A stretch of DNA of 64,000 bases from Adineta vaga (Eukaryota; Rotifera), in assembly GCA_021613535.1 (NCBI GenBank), contig CP075492.1:4216001-4280000 (forward strand). The letters are read 5' to 3'. A program made the position numbers and the translations under genes. This document shows, piece by piece, positions 11,791 to 23,492 of this stretch. The stretch's first letter is position 1. Every line of letters starts with the position of its first letter. The notes under the pieces were generated by a model. That model saw only the letters and a program-made list of their open reading frames with translations, was not told the origin of the DNA and did no database searches.

Positions 11791-13890
11791 GTATATGTTT
11801 GTTGAAGAACGATTCGAGGGGGAAGTCGACCACTGGTCACACGAAGACAGAAGAAAGAATGAATGGAGCGATTTATCAACAAATAAAGGACGAGCAAGCA
11901 ATAGAAAAATGGATATTCATCTTGAATTTTGTCCTTACACAACCAATTATAGGCCTCTAAAGTGACCTCTCTTACTTTAAAGTGTAAATTTTCATAAAAT
12001 AAATTCATTTAAAATATGAAAATTCCTCATATAGTTTTTCTTTCTATGAGATAATAATAATAAAATAAAATTGTATTTAGAAATAGATGTCGCTTTTAAA
12101 GATGAAGACACAATGAATCATAGATAGAGTTATTATTACACGTCGGTCGGTCAAGTCAAGTTGTGTTGCGTTATATTTGATAGATATAAAATATAAACGT
12201 GACCTGCTTTATTTTATCTGAGAAGAACGTACTGTTACGTCATTTTCTCCACTGTTACAGAATAGTAGTTGAATAAAGTTCATGGCTTGTTCATCCTAAT
12301 TAAAATTGAACATTTGACTTTTAAAGAATAGATTTTATGTTGAACAAAGTTTGATTTCGCTAGTTTTCTCATAAGGCGATATATCGAACATTAATAATCA
12401 ATAATGGACAAGCTTTTATCACATTCGCTTCCTATATATATTCACTTATAAGATGTTGAAACATGTGTGTAAATAAATTGTTCTATTTTGAACGCAAAAC
12501 TTACACACGAGAGACGACTGAAATAGAGATAGTATTCATTCGATAATATACCATCTTGATCGAAACGTTATATCAATCAGTTACATAGTATTTATGAAGA
12601 AAAGAGATAATCACATATTAATATAATCTGATAGTCATAATCAATTCAGCTATAATTATCGGATACGTAATGCATTGGCTATGATTTTGTTCACTTCTCT
12701 AGATAAAAAGGATGACTAAACTATTTAGGGTAATATATGTTTTACATACTTTGAAAAATATGATTTGTCTATCAAATTCACCTTTACAACAAGAGAGCTA
12801 AAAGAAAAAAATTAATGAACTGATGGCACATCAATTATATCTTTAGAATACCTTCTAAATCATTTCTTTCTTTTCATTTATCAAACATTTGTTTTCGTAT
12901 TTATTTTTACGAATGTGAAAATTCTTCATTAGTAATCTTATGCAACTATATGTCAGTATCGAAATGAAATTTATTCTCGTAATCATGCTAATATCATACC
13001 TCTTCCTTATGCGACGAACAAGAAGTAAAATGTAAAAAAACAACTAATCTATTAGTGGCAGAAAACGAGTCTAAGAACAAACAGTGAATATACGTGTTTC
13101 GGTATTTTCTTTTCTTTTTCTTGACACATTGTATTAATATTAGCTAGAAGATTTAGAAAATAATAATGTTATTGATGTTTAAATCATATAATGAATGATA
13201 ATCCGAATTGTTTTGTTTTTGTTTGATCTGTATGTCAGGACCATTGTTCTTTTCTTCCCAATTGAAGAAGTACGACCTGGATCCCACAGGAAGACAGCGG
13301 ACAATAGAAACTATATTCAGTTACATTTCAGTGTTAAAAATCTTATTGTTTATTTCTTTTAAGAATAGATGCATTTGGACGTATTCTCTAGCAAAATTAT
13401 GATATACAATTAAGTATGCGTTTTCTTAATCACCATCTGGAACAACGTTAAAAGCGAAGAAATGTTCAATTTTCGGAAACCATGTTTGATTTGTCGAAGA
13501 TATTTTTGTAATCTAATGATAAGAGAGGGACTGATGCTTCTTGTGTTCATTAAACTAAAAAAAAAGAATTGTAAATGTTTCGTCCATTAAGGAGACATAG
13601 CCACATATCGTTAGAAAAGTATTATATAGTTCGACCTATATTTTTATATCATTGAATATAGATTTACTACTAGTGTGCATTGTCTATTCACCCGTAACTC
13701 ACACATGCAGTCATATGACAAAATTTACAAGTTGACATCTGAAAACTCTCTCTAGGAAATGTTCACAGTTGTGCTATTCAAAAGAATAGAAACTAAGAAC
13801 GAAGTTTTGATGTAGTAGAGAATATATCTAATTAACTTATTTGTATATTTTTGAAAAATGAAGTGAATATAGTCATCCGAAGCAAAATAA
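11791..13890. other. Gene-poor AT-rich region
   Basis: 5' flank of NF-YB and 3' flank of the ZIP-like gene. Short open frames (for example 12855-13043 and 13208-13402) show no domain, composition bias or neighbouring exon that would support a gene. I see nothing else specific. Confidence 0.4.
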
Positions 13891-14994
13891 TCATTCATAT
13901 TGTTTTAAACAAAATACAATCAAAATACTAATAGTAAAAGCATGAACTCTTAAAACAGTTCCTTTTATTCGTTGAGTATTTACAATAAGTTCTGGCATAA
14001 TATGTACTGTTGTAATATAAATAAACAAACCAGCTGTGAGTGGTAAAAATATGTGATATGATATTATACGTGTGATAATATTTGATTGAGATTGAAGATT
14101 AATCAAACAAATAATTAAACTCGTTAATCTTGTTAATAATTGATATCGCATTGCCTAAAATAAAAATTTCTAATAGATCAGAAATAATTCATTGAATCTC
14201 TTACCTTAGTAAAAGTCCATCCACAATAAATTAAAATAGTATACCCATAAAATACATGTAACACATCATAAATAATATTCGTTATCATCAGAGTTGAATC
14301 TTAATTAATAAATACAAGTTTTTTTATTTAATTACACGCATATCTTACCGAATATAGAGTTTTTCATCAAAATCGAAGAAAGCTTCAAATTATTTTTCAA
14401 TGTATATAAAATAGTCGATAATAAAAAGAGAATAGATACGATTGTATTGGATGATGTAGGATTTGTTTGACTTTCATGATTTCCTACACGATAAAGAAAA
14501 ACAAATAGAAAACTATTGATGAAAATAAAATACATACGTTGTAAATGTCGAAGATATTTTTCGATTACCAATGAAAGAAAAATTCCGATTAGAACGAATA
14601 AACCAGCACGATTATCATGTTGATTCGGTGTTTCCAATGAATTTTTATAGAAGAGGATGACATTGGGTAATATTCGAAGAAAAACATCAGCTATTAAACC
14701 ACCTGCTGTAAAACTTAGAAAAATTGGTAATATAGATTGGCATTGTCGAAGAATAATCATCAGTGGAATTAAGAGAAATATTGTTATCATAAGAATTAAA
14801 TGAAATAATAAAATGATACTATTATCGGATAATATTGAATCATTCATTGTATTGCCTTGTTGAGAATATCTATATGATGGTAATTCATGTGCATGTTCAT
14901 CTTGACGATATATGACTGAATTTGAATCAATGCTGCTTTTGATTGAAATGATAAACGTATTGAAAATTAGGAGAAAATTAAATGTACTAGCCAT
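13891..14994 (-). CDS. ZIP (SLC39) family membrane protein lacking the canonical metal-binding motifs
   Basis: Four exons (14994-14538, 14483-14349, 14299-14205, 14154-13891), about 316 aa, start chosen at the ATG opening a signal-peptide-like segment (MASTFNFLLIFNTFIIS). A short His-containing lumenal segment (DEHAHEL) follows. The LIV-1/SLC39A7-SLC39A13 signature helices are recognisable: FLSFTAGGLIADVFLRILPN (TM2), GIFLSLVIEKYLRHLQR (TM3) and LPLTAGLFIYITTVHIMPEL (TM7-like). The metal-transport helices are not: the family's HEIPHE motif aligns with YDVLHVF (NIIYDVLHVFYGYTILIY), and no HNFTDG/DNFTHG-type helix is seen in the preceding segment. It is also shorter than typical LIV-1 ZIPs. This is therefore either a pseudo-transporter with a structural or regulatory role or a decaying gene; the frame itself is intact. 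Confidence 0.7.
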
Positions 14995-15486
14995 GAATCT
15001 AAATAGATTGATGTCAAAGAAAAATAAGATCAATATTTTAGTCTAAATTCAAACAGTATGAAAAAGATAGCAAGACTATAACTGTTGCTATGATAATCAT
15101 GTAACGTACTTTTAATTTCTGAAAACAAGACAATAAAAATATAATCTTACCGAAATTCTTCATGACTAAAAACATCATATTTTTTATTTTATATTATCGG
15201 TCAGTTTGTATGTAACGTATATATGACAAATTTTTCATTCTTTACGAACACATATCGTTATCTACATGTTTTATATTTGCTTACTTATCAATTATCATAC
15301 TAGTCGTAGGATATACTTCTTCTGTTGAATTAATTAGACATACTGAACGTGAAAATATCACTTGATTTGAGTTCATCTCTCGATATTTGAACTCAAGATT
15401 CGAAATATCGTAGCAATATATTCAAATTTATGGTTTATTTCGAAAAGATTACGAATGTAATAGATATTTCTGTAGAAGGCCTTCAT
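14995..15486. other. Intergenic region upstream of the ZIP-like gene and tRNA
   Basis: AT-rich; contains the putative 5' flank of the ZIP-like gene (-). No further coding or RNA feature seen. Confidence 0.4.
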
Positions 15487-15559
15487 GCCCGGCTAGCTCA
15501 GTCGGTAGAGCGTGAGACTCTTAATCTCAATGTCGTGGGTTCGACCCCCACGTTGGGCG
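15487..15559 (+). tRNA. trnK-CTT: tRNA-Lys (anticodon CTT)
   Basis: A 73-nt cloverleaf. The acceptor stem pairs GCCCGGC with GTTGGGC (two G-U pairs), the D arm is TAGCTCAGTCGGTAGAG, the anticodon stem is TGAGA/TCTCA with loop CTCTTAA placing CTT at 15520-15522, and the T arm is CGTGGGTTCGACCCCCACG. Internal A-box and B-box (GGTTCGACC at 15538-15546) promoter elements are intact and no intron is present. A run of seven T follows. Confidence 0.97.
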
Positions 15560-15561
15560 TA

Positions 15562-15568
15562 TTTTTTT
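15562..15568 (+). terminator. RNA polymerase III T-run terminator of tRNA-Lys
   Basis: Seven consecutive T three bases after the tRNA 3' end, the usual polymerase III stop signal. Confidence 0.85.
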
Positions 15569-16004
15569 CTCTTCATTTTTGTCAATAAATTTTCATGAAG
15601 TGTATTATATCGATTACTGTCTATTCTTTAAACGACATAATGACTTTACTTTACATATATATATATATAATGGTAACAGCTGATCACGAACATGTGACGC
15701 AATACGATTTAAATGACATTTGTAGTAGTATTAGATTTTACATTTGAGACAATGAAATACGATCAGATACTCAAAACATAGAGAATTTCAAATGATTCTA
15801 TGCTATCTGAATAGCATGAATCTATCTATATGTATTTGTATTTGTATAAGTATGTATACTAGCGCACTCCAAGCAGCAATCTTATTATTTGCTAAAAACT
15901 ATCCATACGATGAATTCATCCGAACTGATCGAAAAAAAATATTAATAAGTTAAGTGCATTTTTTTGCATCATTAGAGAGTAAGTTTCATCAGCGAAAACA
16001 TACG

Positions 16005-16013
16005 TATAAAAGG
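16005..16013 (+). promoter_or_regulatory. TATA box of the P450 gene
   Basis: TATAAAAGG, 62 bp upstream of the P450 start codon, in a position that would give a short leader. The 446 bp between the tRNA terminator and this box hold an AT dinucleotide run (15655-15669) and nothing else I recognise. Confidence 0.6.
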
Positions 16014-16066
16014 CGACCAAAGAACACTTTTTAAGCGTATTTTCGATATAATCATTCGATGAAAAC

Positions 16067-17758
16067 ATGTTGCTTTCTCTTATCCTTCTTACAATAGCAA
16101 TTTGTTTAATAGTTGCTTATTTATGGAATCTCAAATCTAAATATGAATATTTCAAAAAACATGGCCTTACAGGTCCGCCACCGGTCTTTTTATTTGGTCA
16201 TTATTTAACTTTTTGGTCAACACATTGTTATTCACGAGAATTAGAAAAATGGACAAAACAATATGGTTCAATTTATGGATTATTTGAAGGTTCTCGTCCA
16301 ATGTATGTTGTTTCTGATGTAGATTTTTTACATGAAGTTTATATCAAACAATTTGCATCGTTTCATTCTCGTCGTGTTCCATTCATAATGAGACAATCTG
16401 GTAATCGGAGTACGCATTTACTAGCAGCTCATGGTGCTAGATGGCGTCGACAACGACATGTAATCAATCCAACATTTTCCACAGCAAAACTGAAATTAAT
16501 GTCACCATTAGTTCAACTTTATATACAAAATTTAATGAATAAATTAGAAGATTTTTCGGAAAAAAAAGAAGAATTCAATATTTATGATTTGTATAAAAGA
16601 TTAACCATGGACGTAATATGTAAACTATATTTTCTTAAAATCTTTGTACATTTTAATAGTTAAGTATCATTTTAGGTCGATGTGCATTTGGTATTGAAAG
16701 TGACATGCAGAATGATGTTAATAATATGTTTTTACGTAAAGCTCAATTGACAATTGATTTAAATCCAGAAAATTTATCGATTATTAAGTTTGGAAATTTA
16801 TTTCCATTTATGATTCCTTTTGTTATGATGTTCTTGATCTGTCAAATGATGTTTATTTATACCTTTCGAAAAATAGCACCTGCTTGGTTTCTACCTCAAC
16901 TTGAAGAACTTGCTCCATTTTGGATCATTAATCGTGCTGATCAAGTTATTAATTCAAGAACATCAACAAAGTTAAATCCAAATCAAACACATCCAGTCGA
17001 TCTTCTTCAATTGATGATCGATGCATCAACTAAAGACTCAATCAAAGTTCGTTATTTAACTATGATATTGCTTAAGTTTCTTTGATAATATACTTTTCTT
17101 CTAGGATAACGAAGATGAGCCAGTGGAATCAAAGAAATTACGTCAAGATGAAATTAGTGTAAATGTATTTTTATTTATGATTGCTGGTTATGAAACAACA
17201 TCAACTGCACTTGCATCATCAACATATATCTTAGCAACAAAACCAGATATTCAAGATAAACTTCGAGCTGAAATTGATGAACAAGAATGGAATGATGATA
17301 ATCAAATAAATTATGATATTGTCATGAATATGACTTATATGGATCTATTTGTTCGAGAAGTTCTTCGAATGTATCCAGTAAGTACAACGGCAATGACAAG
17401 AGAATGTAATAATACAACTGATATTTGTGGTCATCGAATAGAAAAAGGAACTGTTATTCAACCAGATGTATATACTATTCATTTTGATTCAAATTTATGG
17501 GGTCCTGAAGATACACATGTATTTTATCCTGAACGTCATTTAACAAAACGACATCCAGCTGCTTTTATGCCGTTTGGTATAGGTCCAAGAAATTGTGTTG
17601 GTATGCGATTTGCATTGATGGAATTAAAAATGTGTTTAGCAAAATTACTTCGACAATTTATTATATTACCTGGTGAGAAGATTGAAGAAGGTTTTAAACA
17701 TGATGAAACACTTGTTATTCGTCCAAATGGAATGTATGTGAAATTGGAAAAACGTTAA
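16067..17758 (+). CDS. Cytochrome P450 monooxygenase, CYP3-clan-like
   Basis: Three exons (16067-16619, 16676-17046, 17105-17758), 525 aa. Membrane-anchored microsomal P450 oxidising lipophilic substrates with electrons from P450 reductase. It has an N-terminal transmembrane anchor (LLSLILLTIAICLIVAYLW) and a Pro-rich hinge (LTGPPPVFLFGHY), the C-helix WRRQRHVINPTFS, the I-helix oxygen-binding motif AGYETTS, the K-helix ExxR within FVREVLRMYP, the PERF-like segment FYPERHL and the haem-binding loop FMPFGIGPRNCVGMRFALME with the Cys thiolate ligand. All catalytic elements are present, so the enzyme should be active. The CYP3-clan assignment rests on overall resemblance (CRCAFGIESD and the haem loop). 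The second donor (gttcgt) is weak but the frame requires the junction. Confidence 0.93.
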
Positions 17759-18855
17759 ACTCATATTCACTTACTTTTATTTTTATGCAAAGCTTTCATA
17801 GTATGACATTTCTTCTTTTTCTGTACCTTTCTAGACATTAGTGACAATTAGTTTTTGTAAAATGAAATAAATGACATTATAAACAGAATTTTGATATTAT
17901 TGATTCTGACAACAGTTAGATTTTCTAAATTACAATCAGTATAGATTGTAAACTATGAGTAAATTTACCTTTTATTGATTTACTGAAAACCAAAACCAAA
18001 ACACACGCTTATAGTGACATTGGAAAAATCTAGTAAAACATTTTTAAGCTGGAATTATCTTTTGTTTGATGAAATATCTTTCTTTCTTTTTTGTATTGAT
18101 AGTATTTAGCGATCACCTGTTTTCGGAAATAAAAAGAATATAGTCCACAACTTCATCAAAGATCTCATGAAAAGAAAACGAAATGATCATTATATACTCT
18201 CAGGTCAATCAAGTTCGACCAGGCCCTGTCGTTCCTAAATAATTTCATCGAAATCTTAACTAACAGATTCCGATGTATTCTTTTAACAAAGATTGTTTTA
18301 CATGGACTTATAACCTTGCAATGGCTAAGAAAATGTTACGGAAGAAAGATATTATGTTTTTTTTTAACTTTGTTTTTAAGAACGAAGAAATTGTTTTTTG
18401 AATTATAATGTATTTGTTTGACCTGATGTAACTGTGAAAAGTTCCGTACAACTTCTGATTTAGAATCAAATAGTTTGCTGTTGCTAATCAAATTATACGT
18501 TTCTCTTCTTCTTCTTCAATAACTTTGATATTAACATGACTGCTATTTATACTAATTCATTTTCACAGATTTAAACTATTTCAATAATCATTTCATTCAA
18601 GTAGTTGATAAAGATATTGTAAGAGAGAGAGAGAGAAGTCGTTAGATATCGTTGTAGAAGAATTACAGAGGATTGCATCGATTTTTCTATCGGTCAATAT
18701 AGATTCACCAATAGAAATCAATTTTCATATGCACATCAATTTTTCGTATTTGAAATCTTTTTATTCTCGAATATTCAACATAGTTGAAAAATTCTACATT
18801 CAATTAATCGATTAAATCCTCATGTTTGTAGATGATACGCATCAGTGTAATCATC
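17759..18855. other. Intergenic region
   Basis: Contains an AATAAA (about 17866-17871) that probably serves the P450 transcript. The remaining AT-rich sequence includes a GA repeat near 18625-18637; no gene seen. Confidence 0.4.
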
Positions 18856-19833
18856 ATGTCTAATATAAAAGTACTCAAAACTTATTCATCTTATGCTCTA
18901 TGTCGATTAACAATCTCTTCGATGTATCACAGGTAAACCAACTGAATCTTAAAATTTCCTTTTAAATTTGTTAACTTTAGAATGATGTCTACGAATGTTA
19001 AACATGATACATTATCTGTATGCACATTTAATGTGCTTGCACCATGTTATAAACGTTTATCGTCGGAAATTGATCGTGAAAGTGCTTATGATACAATGTG
19101 GCAAGCTCGTCATTTATCAATAATTAAACTTCTTCAATCTCTTAATATTAATCTGATTTGTTTACAAGAATTTTGGTTAAAAAATCCATTATTTGCTCAA
19201 TTATATACATCTAATCTATCATCGAAATATTCCTTTTATACACTTCAACGAACTAGTTCACTCGATGATGGTTTAGCTATTCTAGTCGATACAAATCATT
19301 TACAAGTAATAGATAAATGTGAATTTAAATTAAATGATGTTGGAAATCGTGTTGGATTGTTACTTCATTTAAAATTTCAAGAGAAAAATTTACTTTTATT
19401 CAATATTCATTTAACATTTCCACATTATCGATTTGAACGTCGAGTACGAATAAAACAAATCAAAAAATTTCTTGATCTATTAAATGAATATCAAAAATCA
19501 AAAAATCTTTTCAATCAATGTTCAATTATTTTCTGTGGAGATTTTAATTCGTCATATCATCATGATCATGTTTATCAATTAATCGAAAACAATCAATTTC
19601 AATCATCTTATCGAGTTATTCATGGAACAGAACCAAATGTTACTCATCTAACACATCGAAAAGAACAATTAGGAGTTGATTTTATTTTTTATAAATCTGA
19701 TTTTTTGCAACCTATTTCAAGTGAATTAATACCACGTGGTTGTAATCATATGAAATGGCATGATCAAAGTGGATGGAACTTAAGTGATCATCGAGCTATT
19801 CTCACTACTTTTCAATCGATTAATAAAGAATAG
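18856..19833 (+). CDS. Endonuclease/exonuclease/phosphatase (EEP) fold hydrolase, possibly mitochondrial
   Basis: Two exons are proposed: 18856-18932 and 18981-19833, 309 aa. The second exon carries a complete EEP domain: SVCTFNVLAP (Asn), ICLQEFW (metal-binding Glu), LLFNIHLTFP (His), FCGDFNSSY (Asp/Asn), GVDFIFYKSD and NLSDHRAILT (catalytic Asp-His). This set is shared by CCR4/nocturnin/angel-type RNA deadenylases and small phosphodiesterases; the subfamily cannot be fixed. The first exon joins in frame through a good GT-AG intron and adds a Lys/Arg/Ser leader without acidic residues (MSNIKVLKTYSSYALCRLTI), which resembles a mitochondrial presequence. If that exon is not used, translation starts at the ATG at 18982. 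AATAAA occurs at about 19860. Confidence 0.8.
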
Positions 19834-20063
19834 AACTTGATTCTTTCCTTTTTCAAAAAAATAAATCAATTGATTGAACATTAATCGAAATTTCTCATCT
19901 TTTTTCATAAACGATATTCAGACAAACTGAACGAGATGAGTTTAAAGAGAGAAAACAAAACCGCTTTTTCTGTCTTAAAATATTGAAAAATAACAAAACA
20001 GCGCTAAATCTTTCAATTTCTCTCATTCGTTCATCTTCTTTATTTTTCTTAAACTTTTTTCTC

Positions 20064-20507
20064 ATGTTACGTAATAATAATTATCAACAAATATCAGAAA
20101 AATCTTCTTCAATTCCATCATCAACAAAAGAATTTCTTCGTTCTCAACAAAAAGATATTGTTTGTACAGATTGTGGTGGTATATCTACAACTAAAGTTCA
20201 ACAATTATTATCATCATTAGACGATACAGCACCATTGTCAACAAATACAATTCCGAATCCCATAAGATCTCGTCGAATTTATCGAAAACAACCTAATCGA
20301 TCAATTTCAACAAATAAAAAGAAGAAGAAGAATTCTGCACGTAATAACAGTCAAAAGAGTTCTCTTCGTCGGAATATGAAAAAGAAAAGTCCACCAAAAC
20401 AACGTAAATCAAGTAAGAAATCTAATCGATCATCATTAACATCTCGAAATAATAATAATACCAACAAAAATCGATTCAAATCCAAACGAAACAATTCAAA
20501 AAACTGA
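20064..20507 (+). CDS. Small lysine/serine-rich protein of unknown function
   Basis: 147 aa from the ATG at 20064; an upstream in-frame TTG is ignored. The N-terminal half has a single CTDCGG motif and a possible short helix (VQQLLSSLDD). The C-terminal half is strongly basic (Lys, Arg, Asn, Ser; a KKKKK run), as in nucleic-acid-binding or nucleolar proteins. No family was recognised. The composition is much more biased than flanking non-coding DNA, and the frame has no stop over its length, which is the main support. Confidence 0.45.
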   Translation: MLRNNNYQQISEKSSSIPSSTKEFLRSQQKDIVCTDCGGISTTKVQQLLSSLDDTAPLSTNTIPNPIRSRRIYRKQPNRSISTNKKKKKNSARNNSQKSSLRRNMKKKSPPKQRKSSKKSNRSSLTSRNNNNTNKNRFKSKRNNSKN

Positions 20508-21220
20508 ATAAATAGTTTCATACTTTTTGATTTATCTTATTTTTTCAAATTTAGTTTAATTAAAATCGAAAATATTATTTCAAAAGAAAAATATCATGAC
20601 TAGAAGAATGAAAAAGCGTAGTTTTGTAAATAATCCTACGCTTTCAATAAGTCATCATAATAGAAACAGAGTTTTATTTTACGAATGTATACACTCGACA
20701 TGACCTAATAGGTAAAAAATATGTCACATTTTCACATTGAATTTTTTGTCATAAACTAAAGAGAAATTTCATTTCAAACAAAAACTCCTTCAAATGAATA
20801 TATCGAATGTCTATTAGTAATTTGTCGGTCATATAATCGAAACCTTGACTTTATTATGCTTCTTGCATTATAATTATATTTCTTTTCGTTTACGTCACTG
20901 AAAAAAAACCGATCCACGAAAGAAAAATTCGTCAATTTTACTGCTTTTTCAAACAAAATAAAACAACACCTTCGTTCGTACAAGCGCATGACGTATTTGT
21001 TTCTATGATGAATGAATAAAAAATATATCTAATTTATAAAAGTTTTTTGGCATTGTAGTGCTTTATTTTCATAGTAAGATAGAAAGAAAGAAAAGAACAT
21101 TATTCAGACATGACTTTATAAGGAATTATATCTTTGTGAGCAGAAAGAAAATTTTTATTTTTTGTTCAACTTTTTTTTTGTGTTGTAAATTAGTAAAATA
21201 AATAACATAGAATTTTGTGA
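20508..21220. other. Intergenic region
   Basis: AT-rich spacer between the convergent lysine-rich and tetraspan genes. No gene, RNA or repeat recognised. Confidence 0.4.
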
Positions 21221-21982
21221 TTAGTATTGGCCACCTTGAGGATATCGAGCTTCCGGTGCACTTGGTTTTGGTTGATAACCGTATCCTGGTTGTTGATTAT
21301 TGTGTGGATAAGCTGGTTGTGGTGCAGAATAATTATTCTGAAACGTACTTGGTGCTATTTTTGATGCTTTATTTCTTGATACCAAATAAACGATCAAATA
21401 TACAATGCAAAGAATCAAACATAATGCTCCAACACTTAATTGAATAATTTGAAAGAGAAATTTTGCTTGTGTTTCAGTATAGGATGAGAATGGACTAAGT
21501 CTTCTGAAAACAGTAAAGAAAGCGTCTCTAAAATAATAACTAAACATTGTTGTTGATGCAGCATAAGTTGAACAACTTGGTGTTAAAATACATGTTGTTG
21601 GTATAGCAATAAAAACGGCATCAAATGATATTAATGCAGTACAAGCAACAATTGCAATGATTGTTATAATGAATACAACGAGACCAACTGTAGGACTAGG
21701 TGCACAACATCCTAAATTTCATACAGTTTAAAAGATGAAAATATTTTCTTCAAAACTAAAACAAAAAAACTCACCAACAACAAATAATGAAAGAAAATGA
21801 ATGATCATCACACATCCACACCAACCACCAGCAAATACATTTGTTACCCAAAAATTACTTCCTACATTACCCAATTCCGTAATGAAAAGAACAGCAACAC
21901 AGATCAATTCAATAACTCCCATTACGATTGGTAACCATCTGGGAAAGACTTGTCGAAAATTTAGACTCGTTGGACCTGCCAT
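21221..21982 (-). CDS. Four-transmembrane (tetraspan) protein with Pro/Tyr/Gln-rich cytoplasmic tail
   Basis: Two exons (21982-21775 and 21711-21221), 232 aa. Four hydrophobic helices are visible: LPIVMGVIELICVAVLFIT, a second around CGCVMIIHFLSLFVV, a third in TVGLVVFIITIIAIVACTAL and the fourth in SVGALCLILCIVYLIVYLV. An extracellular loop with two cysteines (TTCILTPSCSTY) precedes TM4. The tail is rich in Pro, Tyr and Gln (NNQQPGYGYQPKP). This layout resembles MS4A/CD20-like or MARVEL-like tetraspan proteins that are expanded in rotifers, but no family signature is decisive. Confidence 0.7.
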
Positions 21983-23492
21983 AGTTTATTGTGAAGAAAT
22001 TTCTTTCTAACTGTTTCTTATTTTCAATATATTCAAGTGAAAATATAAACCTGACATTATGCTATTACTTCAAAATGCTTTCTTTTCTTATTTCTCTCTC
22101 TTTCTCTCTCTTTTTCTCATTACTCTTTCATTTCAATAGAATTAAGTAGAAATATGCCGAAAGAGAAAAGAACGAAGTAAAACTCGTCCGTTTCTTTTTT
22201 ACTTTATGACAAAAGAAAATTTTTTAACTAGAATAAGTAACGAATTGAAGCAATTATATTTCATTTCCCGTTGATAAGTTATTCTTTAGTCATAAAAAGA
22301 AGAAAAAGAAAATCGATTCTATTTGATTTCTTAAGAGTAGAAATTACCAATACAAATAAGAAGTATATGACGCGCATATGATCCATCGTTCTATTTTCAA
22401 ATGCAAATGAAATAATCTGTTTTGATTAACTAAAATAGAGAAAATCTCATGTTTTAAGAAAAATAATTTTCTCTCCAACTATGTTTTATTTCTTCATAGT
22501 TAATGAAAGCGAAATGAAGTAGAATGAAGATCGTTTTCTAACACAATATGAAATAACGTTTGCGATATAATAAAGGTATCAATCGATCATAAGTGTTGCA
22601 TCTGTACTTTATCAATGTATCTAAGAAACGAGAGCTGTAGTCGAACAATTACAAAAATAAAAAATTTCATTACTAAAAGAAAATTTTCTAATTAATTTTT
22701 AATGTTCATTCTTTTGAATTCTAATTAGCAGATGTTGGTACTTTACTCTTCAATAATTCATCCATTTTTTTTCTCGGAAAAAGTACTGAGAAGTCGTTTT
22801 CTTTTATTTCTTTGAATATGACTTGAATCAATATTTTCCTTTCTCTTAATCAACCAAAAGACATAGATGTCTCAAGCATTGTACAAAGTTTTTTGTAGAA
22901 ACAAATTGATTATGAATCATCGAATCTACTTGAAAATTATTATGCAAAAGTGCATGTTTCGAATGAAACTGTCATTTACATTGAATATGACACTTTTCTT
23001 CGTATATTTTTAAAAGATTGTATTATTTATTCTGACAATTTAACGATCTTTTCTTTCTAAATGAGTTTCTAATGTCTACGAGAATATTCCATTGTTTTAT
23101 TTTTCTTCTCTTGAAAATGTAATTTCGACGAAGAGAGATGATTATTAGAATACGTTCGTTACTTTTCAAATGAACAAAGTAAGAAGTACCCTATGAAAGA
23201 TACTTTGAAAAATTAATTTCCTTAAAAGAAAACTGTTGAAAATGTCGATCATACATGTATGACTTTTTGTTTTTAGAAAATAAACGACAAGAACATCGTG
23301 CATTCGAGAAATTCTTGTCAAAGATTTTGAAAGCCGATTGATGTTGATAACTTAGTTCTTTTCTTTATTATCAACAAACTAAATTTAGATAAAGTACGAA
23401 TAAATAAAAAGAGTACTGATAAAGTTACGAATATAAAAAGAAACTAAAGAATATAAATCTTTGTAATTTATTTTGAAATAAAGACTTATACA
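21983..23492. other. Long intergenic region
   Basis: 5' flank of the tetraspan gene (a CT-rich tract at 22090-22120) and of the rhamnosidase relic. AT-rich, with no supported gene in 1.5 kb. Confidence 0.4.
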
